Shown one piece after another: positions 1 through 10,700 of a stretch of 64,000 nucleotides of DNA. Source of the DNA: Cantharellus purpuraceus (Eukaryota; Basidiomycota; Agaricomycetes; Cantharellales; Hydnaceae); NCBI GenBank assembly GCA_025174535.1, contig JALBUN010000049.1:930001-994000 (forward strand), given 5' to 3'. The position numbers were made by a program, and so were the translations under genes. Under the pieces are notes generated by a model, which saw nothing but the letters and a program-made list of their open reading frames with translations, searched no databases and was not told the DNA's origin. Numbering within the stretch: the stretch's first letter is position 1; the number at the start of each line of letters is the position of its first letter.

Positions 1-184
1 GTGTCTGAACGACTGTGACGGAGTTGGTCTAAACATCAAATAGCAGATATATGTCATGCATTGCAAGAGCAACTCGTACGTGAGTGAGACTTACCATGAC
101 CGCTGTTACAGTCTCCTCCAAGGTCTTTGTGTTGTCGATGACGTTGGTAGACACAAACACACTAGTGAACGTTGTTGGCTGAAC
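1..184 (-). repeat. Exon module C of the micro-exon array (partial)
   Basis: A third 90-nt exon (184-95) encodes a unit starting VQPTTFTSVFVST and ending ETVTAVM. The next exon begins at 28 (TNSVTVVQT) and runs off the left edge. The array may therefore continue outside the window. Confidence 0.7.
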
Positions 185-2196
185 CTACACAAAGGACATC
201 AGAACCTGCAACATGTAATGTTCATGACCAACGTACCAGAGTTGACACGACAGTCTTGGTCTTGAAGTCGGTCTCGATGAAGGTAGCGGTCTTTAAGCCA
301 AACCATTAGTAAACACTAAAGTATACTATTGCAAGGAATTTACCTGTGTTGCAGTGACACTCTGCAAAACATGGTCACACGACGGTTAAATTCATATATG
401 TACACAGCTCATAAACTCATACCTGAGTCTGCGTCAAGAAGTCGGTCTGCGAAAGGAATTAGGTTAGAAGCCCAAACACAACTCAATACTCACCATGACT
501 TGGGTCTGCGTCTGCTCGATAGTCTTGGTGTTGTCGACAACCTTAGTCTGAACCCAAACGCTTGTGAAGGTGGTCGGCACAGTCTGAGAGTTTTGTGTAT
601 CAGAGGAATGAATCACCGCGTGTATACACATGAGACTCACCACAGTCACCATATCAGTGATATGATCGGTCTGAGTTGCCGTCGCCGTCTGTAAGAGAGG
701 TTAATACGCAATACACTGTGAGAATGGGACAAGGGCATACCTGAGTCGCAGTAAACCTCTGTGCGAAGCAATCGAAATGTCAGAAAGACATGCACGCTGC
801 ATCTAACTCTTGGCGTACCTGAATCTGAGTCATGGTGTCGGTCTGCATATTATAAATTAACTAAAGCTTCAACCCAGCGCCGGCTAGTGAGTGACTTACC
901 ATGACTTGTGTCTTGGTCTCCTCAATGGTCTTCGTGTTGTCAATGACTGAGGTTGATACCCAAACACTAGTATACGTGGTTGGCTGAAGCTGTACGGAGG
1001 TAGAATAAAGTCAGGTAGAAGCGGGACGAATACTGAAACACGTACGATAGTGGACACAACAGTCTTGGTATCGATCTCCGTCTGGGTGGCAGTCTTAGTA
1101 GCGAAGTCGGTCTAGACAAAGCAAACGTGGTCAATCGTCTTTATTGGGACTAGAAGTATATGGACTTACCATAGTGGCAGTGGCAGTGAACGTGTTGACC
1201 TGTGTGTGAATCTCAGTAGCTGTCAGAGTGTGCTCAATATTGATAGTTTCGTCCATGATCTCAGTCGAGACCCAGACGCGGGTGGTAGGGACGAGCTACA
1301 GGTGATTGTGTTATAAATATTTAGTGTTGATGTTCTCAAAGCAACGAACCTCAGTCGAGGTCTAGAAGTTGTTGATAAGTGTCAAAAACAACAAGAAGTT
1401 TGCACGAGACGGACCATGATCTCAGTCATAGTGTCGGTCAAAGTATCTGTGACTTGTCTGGAAAACGTGGGACATTAAGTATTATTCTCATTGGATGACA
1501 TAAACCCTTACTTGGTCTGGGTTTGGAACATCGTCACTGTGGTCGGCTGGACCAGGGTCGTGGTGGAAACCTGCGTCATGGTCTCAGTGTGATACTGAGT
1601 GACCGTCACTGGGGGGGCCTGGTAGCATTGCTGCTGTCTAATACAAAGAGTCGGTGGATAAGCAAAAACAAAAAAACATTGAATTGCGTACTGGTTGATA
1701 ATCACGGTCTGGTAGCAACCCCACTCTTGCGTGGAGAACTGAGTGCGCAAGATCAGCCTTGCACATACACATTGAAGCAGTATGGTCTTACCCATGACTC
1801 GGCTTGGCACTTGCCGTTATTGCCTTTTGAGTAGCCATAACCACAGTTCATGCTTGAATATCCACCGCCAGTAAACTGAGAGTAGTATGAAGGGCCCACG
1901 GAAGCCGGCCAGGATGGGGGAGGAGTGTACTGCGAGGGATTTGCGCTATACGACCCACTGGGACTTCCTGTGTACTGAGCGGAGGAACCACCATATGAAG
2001 AGGCGGGGGAAGCAGAGGATGAACTGAAAGGAGCAGATGAGGCAGACGACGCAGCATAACTAGATCCGGAGGCGCTATAGGAGGCGACGGAGGAAGAGGC
2101 GGCAGCCGACGATGAAGGCATCACCATCGCCGTCCCGATGACTTGTTGAGCAGCAGCTCCACCCGCAAGCAATAGACCAACGGCAAATGACATCAT
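1..2196 (-). CDS. Secreted Ser/Thr-rich protein built from tandem micro-exons (3' end off window)
   Basis: Function unknown. The start at 2196 gives a signal peptide (MMSFAVGLLLAGGAAAQQ), then a Ser/Ala/Tyr/Pro-rich low-complexity stretch and a short Cys segment (NCGYGYSKGNNGKCQAESW, then WGCYQ). The rest is Thr/Val/Gln-rich repeats suited to dense O-glycosylation, so a cell-wall or extracellular protein is inferred. Exons that splice in frame: 2196-1792, 1738-1692, 1637-1512, 1457-1415, 1361-1350, 1295-1170, 1111-1046, 989-900, 842-819, 758-741, 688-641, 583-494, 446-423, 361-344, 290-237, 184-95 and 28-<1. From 1361 onward every complete exon is a multiple of three (12, 126, 66, 90, 24, 18, 48, 90, 24, 18, 54, 90 nt) and begins and ends in phase 0. 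Splice sites are nearly all GT..AG; 1350 (gttcgt) and 1415 (gtccgt) have weak donors. The 3' end and stop lie beyond the window. Exon calls rest on frame and splice consensus only. Confidence 0.8.
237..583 (-). repeat. Exon module B of the micro-exon array (90+24+18+54 nt)
   Basis: Four exons at 583-494, 446-423, 361-344 and 290-237, in the same order and sizes as module A. They encode a 30-residue unit starting TVPTTFTSVWVQT, then TDFLTQTQ, SVTATQ and TATFIETDFKTKTVVSTL. The 24- and 18-nt exons are exact size matches to module A, so the whole exon-intron block was duplicated. Confidence 0.75.
641..989 (-). repeat. Exon module A of the micro-exon array (90+24+18+48 nt)
   Basis: Four exons at 989-900, 842-819, 758-741 and 688-641. 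The 90-nt exon encodes a 30-residue unit starting LQPTTYTSVWVST and ending ETKTQVM. The next two encode TDTMTQIQ and RFTATQ. The fourth encodes TATATQTDHITDMVTV. All are phase 0, separated by introns of about 52-60 nt. Confidence 0.75.
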
Positions 2197-2454
2197 AATG
2201 TAAACGAAAGCGAAGGTAAAAAGTCGAAAGAGTTAAATTTGGGTTACTGCAGTTCTAAACGCAGAGTCGAAGAACGAAGTGCTAGCGGTCTACGCTGGTA
2301 GTGACTTGGGCACTGCCGTTAAAGTGTGGGACCGCCCTAGAGAGAAGTTAGTACATGAATGGGCTGGAATTCGATGGGAACCGACCTTTAAGGAGAGTGA
2401 AAAGGGGGTGGAGGGGATGGCGATTAGAAGGAGAGCGGGAAGGCGAAGGAAAGG

Positions 2455-3060
2455 GTGCCATCAGCAAATTCCGGGCTAGAGAGATATACCCATCGGAGTC
2501 GGAAATTTTACCGCTTTGGTCGTCGCGCTTTGCCATCAAAGTCTGTATCGCCACAATTAAGCGACGTGAGCCCCAAAGTGAAAGTGTCATCCAGCTACAC
2601 AATCATTCATACTCTGCAAGTTTTCCCTCTTTGTGTGTCCAGCTCTATTTCTTCACAACTCTTCGTATGGTCTCCCTCCTCACTGTCTCTCCTAGCCTGC
2701 ACCCAATTCGCACAACGGAACCTAATTTATTGTCCCTGGTTACCCAAGCACGGCCTTGACGCTCCATATGACGCTCTAAACGAGCTCGGCATCAAGACCC
2801 CACAAGATTCCGGCAAAAAGTCGACAGAAAGTGTCGGCGCAGCTTCTGGACCCGTTGAAGCCCATCACCCACTCGCCATTGCTACATATAACAATTGTCC
2901 CATGCAGATGGTCACACCATCACCAGGTGGCCGGATGTTCCTATGTGTACTAACCAATATGTTTTGTCAGCGTTTCAGCTTGTTCCTTGGAGTGAACTGG
3001 GCACTTTGCTGTGACGTCTGCCAATCGTCCAAGACATCCAAGACCAGTGCAAGGAGTTGA
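2455..3060 (+). CDS. Unrecognised open frame, possibly eroded gene
   Basis: A 201-codon open frame in the gap between the micro-exon gene and the carrier gene. I do not recognise the product. Its middle (about residues 85-150) has a protein-like composition, with a hydrophobic run ending LACTQFAQ followed by CPWLPKHGLDAPYDALNE. The first third is Ser/Arg-rich and looks like non-coding sequence. An ATG at 2667 in another frame also opens with a hydrophobic stretch (MVSLLTVS), so a short exon or a frameshift near 2690 is possible. No clear splice model was found. It may be a small secreted protein, a decayed gene or chance. Confidence 0.2.
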   Translation: MPSANSGLERYTHRSRKFYRFGRRALPSKSVSPQLSDVSPKVKVSSSYTIIHTLQVFPLCVSSSISSQLFVWSPSSLSLLACTQFAQRNLIYCPWLPKHGLDAPYDALNELGIKTPQDSGKKSTESVGAASGPVEAHHPLAIATYNNCPMQMVTPSPGGRMFLCVLTNMFCQRFSLFLGVNWALCCDVCQSSKTSKTSARS

Positions 3061-3568
3061 AGGGGGGCCGGTCACCCTGTCCCGCAGGAACGTCGCTCCG
3101 GGCGCTGCTGTGCCAACACTTTGCACCCCAAATTTGATATCATGATCAGATGCCCGTACCTCGGCGATTGGGGTCCTACTGCATCGTGTTGGCACCGCCG
3201 CTTCGCACGGCTAGCCTTTTCTCTTGGGATCGCCTACAGGAATCCTTGATGTTGGTGCTATCGTACTGGTCGTAGTATAGTCGACACAAGCGTGGCTACC
3301 AAGGAGACCTGGAAAACATTGGACACCCTGTCACTTACAAATCAAGTAGTTCGGGTTTTGTCTCACTTGCGATTGATTGGCTATTGTTCAGGATCATCGA
3401 GATTCAGCCAAACTTTTTTTTGGGGCGATTTGAGCTTCTGCAAATCGCCTGTCTCGCTTAGAAAACATTAATGCCCCCCCCGGTATGGTATCCAAGTCAG
3501 TGACAAGAACACTCTCCATGGATATAGTATACAGAGATGGCACAGCCTGCGAAAGAAACAACCAAATT

Positions 3569-6500
3569 CTACGCGGCATTACTACGACGCCCGAAATCAC
3601 CGTGAACATCCAAAAGTATCTTGAGCGCATTCCGGGCCCTAGTAGGTGCGATGTGAAAATCCCCTTACGCGACCGACGAGGAACATGTGGTACGCACCGA
3701 ATCCGCGATAGATCAGAGTCGGCAGATGTCAACATGGTTTCTAGCTGTCGTGGTTGCTCTTGCCACGGGTACTAATGTAGTAGGGTCGACGTCATATTGC
3801 AACGCAACATAATCCAGACACAGAAACTTACGGGGATGAACTACAGCCCAAAAAAGGTCAATTGAAGCAATCTAGAAATCGAAGAGCTGCCAACGCACCT
3901 TATGCAGATACTCGTACGCCACCAGCGTGAAGCCGAACTGTGGGCTACTCCGTAGGACGCGAGCTAAGCCACCCTTGAACAGTGCCTTAGGTCCCTCTTC
4001 CCGATCTAAGATCTGCATTAGACGCGCAGCCTGTCCAGTCGCACTATGTGCTCACAGATCTTGATGAATGCATCACCCAGTCCCTTGTACGTTGTTTGGC
4101 CCTTCCGTGCTTCCACCTGCAACCGTGTCTTCACCACATCTACATTGCAAGTGCGATTTGCTCGTCAACATGCCGATTCCTAAAATGTGCATATGAAGCA
4201 TACCAGCGGGTGTAGTGAGGTAGGCCGCAGGCATTCCACTTCACAAATGTCGTATCAAGTAAGCCTTATCATGATCCCGAATGAAACAAACGCACGCAGC
4301 AGCAGCAGACCCCAATGTCTCGAAAAACGAAAGCTTCTTGCCATTATATCCCTCATGGAACACGTCGCGCTTCAAATGTGAGTACGCTAATATGCACACG
4401 TCAAACTGAGCCCTTGTCACAATAGGTGGTGTACACTACGTACCAGGGAAATAAATTGCAGAGAAAGGAATGTCACGCAGCAGACACGCCGAGGCACCAC
4501 GGTACAATCCCAACAAACCCAGTTGCTTCACAATATGAATCGCACCCCGCGGTACTGCACCTTCTGCTTTCGCCGCTTCGCCTTGTACCTGCAATCGGAT
4601 CTTGCTATGGCACCCCCATAAGTCCTGCTTTAGAAGTTAAGGTATGACGCGACGAATGATGGCTCACACAATCTCTAGTGGATTTGTAAAGATCTACGGA
4701 TGAAAATATGAGGATGGTAGAGTGGTATTGGCCACAGATACAAGTGAAGACACGCACCACTTGACACCCTCCAGCGGTCCCACCAGCAATTAGCTCCCAC
4801 ATCAGTTTGATCCGACCTGTCTCGGGGTCCATGGCACGTCCACGGACAAGGTCATTGACTGTCAGCTTGATCGCCTTCTCAGGCGCGACACCCTGTAATA
4901 TCGGCGTTTATGCATCCAACAAATGGTCACATGACTCTGGAACGCACCACAAGCTGAGGCCCTAAGCCACGGTAGAAACCCCAAAAACCTTCGTTTCGGA
5001 AAACCTTCCTCACGCAGTCCATGCTATTCTCGTATAACAACTGGCCGACGACTGTACTGCGTTGATTTTGCATTCTGTGTGGGTAAAGTGAGAATTTAAG
5101 GCTAGCAAACTAACATGATAACACGAACCGTGTCTAAATAAGCAAAGCAATGGAGTAATCACTGCAAGGTAACTGCGAGCAACGGTATTCACCTTAACTA
5201 CCGCCCAGATCAGTGTGTTCCCAATACAATATGATACGTTGCTCACCTAGATCTATAGGATAGACTATTGTAGCACCAAGCGATCCTGCCAATCCTCCCA
5301 GGACAAAATTGTACGCCGAATGTGCAAACCCTTGTAAAAACGACGTCACATCCGATACGGCTGGTCTTGCAATCACGTCGGCGGGCGTCTCCCACCGCGG
5401 ATCGAGGAGCTGCGCGAAATCTATGAGAGCGAGCCTTTGTGCACCGCTCCCACGCCCCGCAAAGTGGAAAATTATCGATGCCTCCATGGGACTGAAAATA
5501 CCGTAGCGTGTGGTGGAAGCCGCGTGGTTCAAAAAATCTACTTGGTCTATGCGGCCATCTTTTGATTTTGCAGTGGCTTCACGAATTACTCTGCGGTTTG
5601 TCAACTTGGAAGAACCTCGATGAAGTTGAAGTGCACGAACCGCTCCACCATATCCATATCTATAATATAAGAGATTGTTACATGTGAAAGAGAAAGACGG
5701 ATTGACTTCCGCACCTCTAATTACATTATGGAAAGCAATAACTTCTGAGTATGATATACGTCCGCCTGGTGAAATTGTGCATAGGGTAGGCAACCGCTCA
5801 ATCACTGCATCCGATAGTTTATGACCAGCTAATTCCTAATGGTGCATGCATTACTGTTATGCGTGCATGAGGTACGTGAAAATACATACTACGACGATTC
5901 GTCTAAATTGCTCAGGGCGAATGAAGCCATCCTGATTGTCGTCAAGATATTTGAAAGCCTGTCGCAACCGCTCGCCTTGAAGACCCTTCATGAGTTGCGT
6001 AAACTCATTGTCTTGATTATCAGGTTAGTTGCAGTTCCATGCAGTCCTACACAGATGACGCACATCCGAGAACATGAGCCCCGTCTTTTTTGCCAAGATA
6101 CAATTTGACCCAATCGCTGAACGGGGCAGTTAAAACGGCTCTGCTCAAAGTCGTGTAAATGCAGTTGTTTCTTGGACATACCAGTCAAAGTCAAACGGTA
6201 TACTACCAGGTCCAAGATTTGCCGAAAATACGTTCTTAAATTCGTCATATGTTATTGTTCCGGAGCCATCTCTGGGGTAACAGTCTATTAACAGCCATAT
6301 GCACTGTCCTAATCACGTTCCACGCACATATCGAAATATTGGAATGCCATCCAATAGTCAGCATCTGGCCGTTTGAGCATTGTCTCAAAAACGCAGAAAT
6401 CGTCCCAAGAAACAAGACCCCGTCGAGAGCTATCGGCCACACGGAAGAGTATGGCATATTGCGCACGGTCTATCTTGTCTAGGTCACCCTTTGGCGCAAT

Positions 6501-6695
6501 TGCATTGACAAATGAATATTGGTCCAGGTACCTGTCGATGTCAAGTTAGCTCCGGCCGCCATTGACTAAAAACGCAGTGGCGCACTTTTGGCCATTGGTC
6601 TCCTTCTTGGAGTTGGCTTCAAACGTTCGCCTCCACCGTCTGAGCTCGCTTTCTGGAGCGGCAACTGTCTGCCGGATAGCGTTTAACGCTGACAT
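3569..6695 (-). CDS. AGC1: Mitochondrial aspartate/glutamate carrier with EF-hand domain (AGC1/aralar type)
   Basis: Inner-membrane exchanger of aspartate for glutamate in the malate-aspartate shuttle. The start at 6695 opens [18 protein letters not shown]. An EF-hand-like N-terminal half follows ([20 protein letters not shown]; later [20 protein letters not shown] and [12 protein letters not shown]). The C-terminal half is the mitochondrial carrier fold, with three signature motifs each cut by an intron: PIDLV near 5240, PLEIVKIRLQ near 4630-4690, and [14 protein letters not shown] near 4110-4205. The family stretch [20 protein letters not shown] is at about 4775-4835. The last exons read [20 protein letters not shown], then [18 protein letters not shown] before the TAG at 3569. 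Many short GT..AG introns join these blocks. Order and motifs match fungal and animal AGC carriers and the gene looks intact, though the exon borders after the first exon (about 6560) and after PIDL were not resolved. Confidence 0.9.
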
Positions 6696-7179
6696 CGCTT
6701 GGAACTGGAGGGTATCACTGTATCACAGCGTAGTGATTGGTCTAGTAATAGAGGATAAAGGGAGAGTAGTCTTATGGGTATCTCTTAGAAGTGACGGACT
6801 GCAGGAAATATTGTTACAGCCGACTCGGGTCACCGATACTGTGACATAGGCGCGTGTGACAAAAAACCTGTCCGGATTGTCACATTCCCGAGCGTCCACG
6901 GCGGAACAGGTGTCTCTATATTCCGCTCTATTTTCTTTTCATCTCAAACGCATGCAAGTCGGCTGTCCGCTCCGTTTTGTTCTGTCAAGCGTACTAGAAC
7001 GTCGGCTATGCAACTGGCGAGGACCATTTCTTTGCCGGCATGCCCGGACCTCATTACCGATGATAGCGAGCAAGATTATTTTGAGTTCTGTGAACCTCGC
7101 TGTGTCATGAAAACCTTATGCGGGGCAAGATGGTTCGAAAGTGGATACTAGGCTAGTATTGATGTACAGTAACGGACAA
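6696..7179. other. Intergenic, upstream of AGC1
   Basis: This is the 5' region of the carrier gene. I see no gene, RNA gene or repeat in it. Confidence 0.5.
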
Positions 7180-7830
7180 GCTGTGCTGTGAATGTGGTAG
7201 AGTACTCTTGATGTGAAGCATATGATGGCTTGATCTCTTACCCCAGTTTGAAGGTCTCCGGGAACACAGCGACGTACCGGGGCCTATCAAGATCCTGTAG
7301 TGATTACACCCTGGTGAATGGGTCGTTCTGTGCCCATTGACCTGTCCTCAGACCAAGCGAACACGCATGAGAGAAGGCAATTGCAAGAGGTTCTAGTAGT
7401 GTCCTCTGATTATAATACATCATGGTTGCTCAACCACCTGAGGCGAAAATCACGGAATGACTACAGCCACCTCCTGTGCATGTGCAGGCATGAGTGATAT
7501 TGTCAGAGCACAGGTCGGACTCCGGTACGGGCAACGCACGGGCCATACGATGAGTAAATGCCTGAGATGTTACAGGGGCTTACCAGTAGTATATATGTTG
7601 GTGCGACGAAGCCTTAGGCTCTTCGCAGAATCAACGCCAGTGTAAAAACTGTTATCAAGAAGTATCTTTTTATTTGGTCTTGTTAGCGGCATACATATCA
7701 CAGGCACAGCCAATGGTTGACGTGGACTGAATGCAGCACGTAGACCTGAAATTTGGAAGAGCCACAACTTCTATAGGTATTCATAGAGCCATTGAGTGTA
7801 CAGCAGATCCGACCATGGAGCCATTATATA
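7180..7830 (-). pseudogene. Probable relic of an NADPH diflavin oxidoreductase gene (TAH18/P450-reductase type)
   Basis: Short stretches on the minus strand resemble the FAD/NADP-binding half of diflavin reductases. The string LWLFQISGLRAAFSPRQ, then LAVPVICMPLTRPNKK, lies at about 7660-7770. It recalls the family order LFP-x-LRPRxFSIAS ... HPRQ ... LAVAVVxYKTR. Further on, RILIGPGTSLCSRRP (about 7255-7305) recalls the NADPH-site motif VGPGTGxAPxR. The pieces lie in different frames with stops between them and the FSIAS and GPGTG cores are damaged, so a decayed copy fits better than a working gene. Similarity was judged from memory. Could be chance. Confidence 0.35.
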
Positions 7831-7927
7831 GGAGCAGAAACCAAGAACCTGGCGTTGACGTCAAGTACTGCACGAGTGCTTTATAACTGTCAGGCAGACG
7901 TTTGGCTGTTCCCCGGAACCTGAGCCA

Positions 7928-10555
7928 ATGTCCAACGGGAAGCAGCGCGTAATGCATGAAGATGACACAACTGTCGATGCATCAGTGATCGAGGCAGGAC
8001 TATCTGCGGCATCTAGATCAAGAGGTACTTCGAGTGGCTTGCACCAATACGTCTCGCGATTGACACAAATGCAACGAATTTTCTTGTCTCAGTCGACATT
8101 TCCGATGCTAAAACCACCACACAAAGACAACAAGTCGAACAGCCTACAAATCGTTTTGTCTACCCGAATGTCGACAGTAATTGGGACTTTGCTGTGAGTA
8201 TCAATTTTCTTCCTGTACACGTTACACCTAATTATTCAGGGTTGGGGCTCTGAGTATTTCCTCGAGCTGTCGGAGGATGAGATTGGGTCTGCCTCGCATC
8301 GAATGTCTGAAAAACCCCCGACACTTGGTCAGCTTCGGGGTACAAGTTTGCCTGGAAACAGTATGACTTCATCTGTCTTCTATGCATTTCCCGCTGGTAT
8401 GTTTTTGACATGTTAGTTTCTCGCGAAAAAAGATCCCTTATAACACCCTAATACTACAGTCGCAACTGCCTCCTCTATCCTCTCCCCCTTGTCTCTCCTG
8501 ATCGCATGCTTGATTCTCTTCCTATGGAGGCCCATACTCTTAGAACTCGGGTCAGCCATTCGCCTGAACGGCGGCAACTATGCCTATCTTCTACAAGTCA
8601 GTGGAACAAGTCTAGGTCTCTTTGGCGCCGCCGCGACATTACTTGACTCTGTTGCAACGTCCACGGAGTCGGCCGCTACTGCAGCAAGTTACCTGCGAGG
8701 CGAATTTACATCATCCTTAGCTATTTCGGAGGCCGCAATAACTATTATATTGCTTACTGTACTTGCTATCCTATGCCTCGCTAACGTCAGAAGGAGCAGT
8801 ACTATTACGTTGGCCTTCTTCCTCATTCACGTATGGGAATTAACTTCTTGGAGGCATTTCGGTGGTCCTGACCTTCCGCAATAACAGCTATTTACTATGA
8901 CTATCCTCATGATCACTTCGGTGATCACCTGGGTTCGACATGGCTCTGACACTCTTATATCTAATTGGGAACTCCGGCCGAGAGGCACGTCCAGCATAGC
9001 AAAAGCCATATTCAACGGGGTATGCGTTGGTTTCTTAGGCGTTACAGGTTCCTTTGAATCAGTATATGAAACTTGACCGTGAATATTTATAAGGGGCTTT
9101 TTGCTAGGATTCGAGACTACACCAACCTATATTGAGGCTATTCGACCAAGCGCATACGGATCAGTGCTCCGAAACATCCTCTTTTTCACCCTTGCTCTAA
9201 ATGCACCTTTGATGTTGTTCGTCTATGCCGTTCTCCCTGAACATACCATCAGCGTGGAAACAAATATACTTTCCTTCCTGGCAGACACAGTAGCTGGACG
9301 ATGGCTGAGGATTCTAGTCGTGGTGGATTGCGTTCTAGTTCTGGCTGGCGGTGTCATAGATGGCATTTGTTCAGGATGCGCATTGCTCGATAGACTTGCA
9401 AAGTAAGTAGGGGATCATTCGGCTCAAAACAACTGTTGCTTAAGTCAACTGGTACAGAGATCAAATCCTTTCAGAAGTCATGCTGAAGACAATGCCGCTC
9501 ACTGGTTCCCAATACATCTTGATCATTTTCTGTTTTACCCTCAATATCCTACTATACACAGTTTCTGCGTTCAGTCTGACTACGATTTCAGCCGTATTTA
9601 CAGTAACATTCTTGTCCACCCTTCTACTGGTGCGCTCTTGAATAATAGCTCTGCGTCCTTCGCGTTACTCACGACAGAACTCACGACTAGTTCGTTATCA
9701 GTGATATACTCCTCAAATTTAACCGCGATGGACTCCCGCGAAGTCACAGATCCAGCCTCCTAGCAGCGTTTTTCACATTGATGATAGTTACCACGCTCCT
9801 CATTGGAAACATTGTCCCAGAGTCAGTGCTGACCTGTTATCTCGCTCGCCCAACATCCATTATTATTATTAACCCATGCATTTCCGAATAGTCCCAAGAT
9901 TCTGGCGCTATTCACCATATATTTCTTTGTGACACTGTTGCCGCTCTTGGCGATACAAGCAGAAGAACCAACAGCCAGGATGTTGCTGTGGCTCTATTAT
10001 CAGAGTAGGCTCAATGAGTGTCGCTGGACTGCAGGATGGGAGGCGAAGCTCACTGGGGTCGTTAAGCGGGCCCGTCGACATCCAATTTGCGTTTGGATAG
10101 ACCGAGACTATGTGAGTTATATATTCGCTATCTCTAACATTTCCACACAAAACGATAAACGGACTTGATCGTTAGACGAAAAACCTGGTGAACTTTATTC
10201 TTTATATCAGTAACAACGAGACTACAGCACACGTCATCTTCGTTCATGCCTATCAAGATGCAGAATCTATCCCTTTGGACATGACTGCAGACATTCGAAT
10301 ATTGGATGAGGCATTCCCAACGATTACCATTGACCTAATGTTTGTACGGGGGAAATTTGGACCGGGGGTAAGCCGTTATTATTTTCGTGTGTTATCGAGT
10401 GTGTGAAAGGGAGTGTTACTGTCCTGCAGCTTGTGGAAGCTGTTAGTGTCAAAAAGAACATTCCCCGCAGCAAAATGTTCATGTCCTGTCCAAGTATGAA
10501 TCACGGGTGGGAAATAGGAGATTACCGGGGCGTCAGAGTGGTGACACAGTATTAA
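7928..10555 (+). CDS. Amino-acid permease-like transporter (APC superfamily) with soluble C-terminal domain
   Basis: Predicted membrane transporter; substrate not inferable. The start MSNGKQRVMHEDDTTVDAS at 7928 is followed by an intron (about 8022-8089) that joins RSR to VDISDAKTTTQRQ. A cytosolic N-terminus of about 110 residues precedes the first membrane span (SSILSPLSLLIACLILFLW). The conserved stretch GSAIRLNGGNYAYLLQVSGT follows, as in APC transporters with an early Gly-rich helix. Later spans include LLGFETTPTYIEAIRPSAYG, VLRNILFFTLALNAPLMLFV and YILIIFCFTLNILLYTV. After the last span (ILALFTIYFFVTLLPLLA) comes a soluble tail of about 150 residues, with LVNFILYISNNETTAHVIFV and FPTITIDLMFVRGKFGPG, ending VRVVTQY at 10555. 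The tail looks like a nucleotide-binding or USP-like alpha/beta fold. About eight introns. It is convergent with TRM5 across 145 bp. Confidence 0.82.
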
Positions 10556-10700
10556 ACCCGATTTCAAAGAGGCAGCGGATGTTCCCTTTACAAACACTAG
10601 GAAGAATGTCCTGCTTCCAAATGCATTGCTAAGTGACTGAATTATCACATCTCTTGATCGGGAGTAGCAACCGATGCATAGATAATTGCGTGTATGCCCA

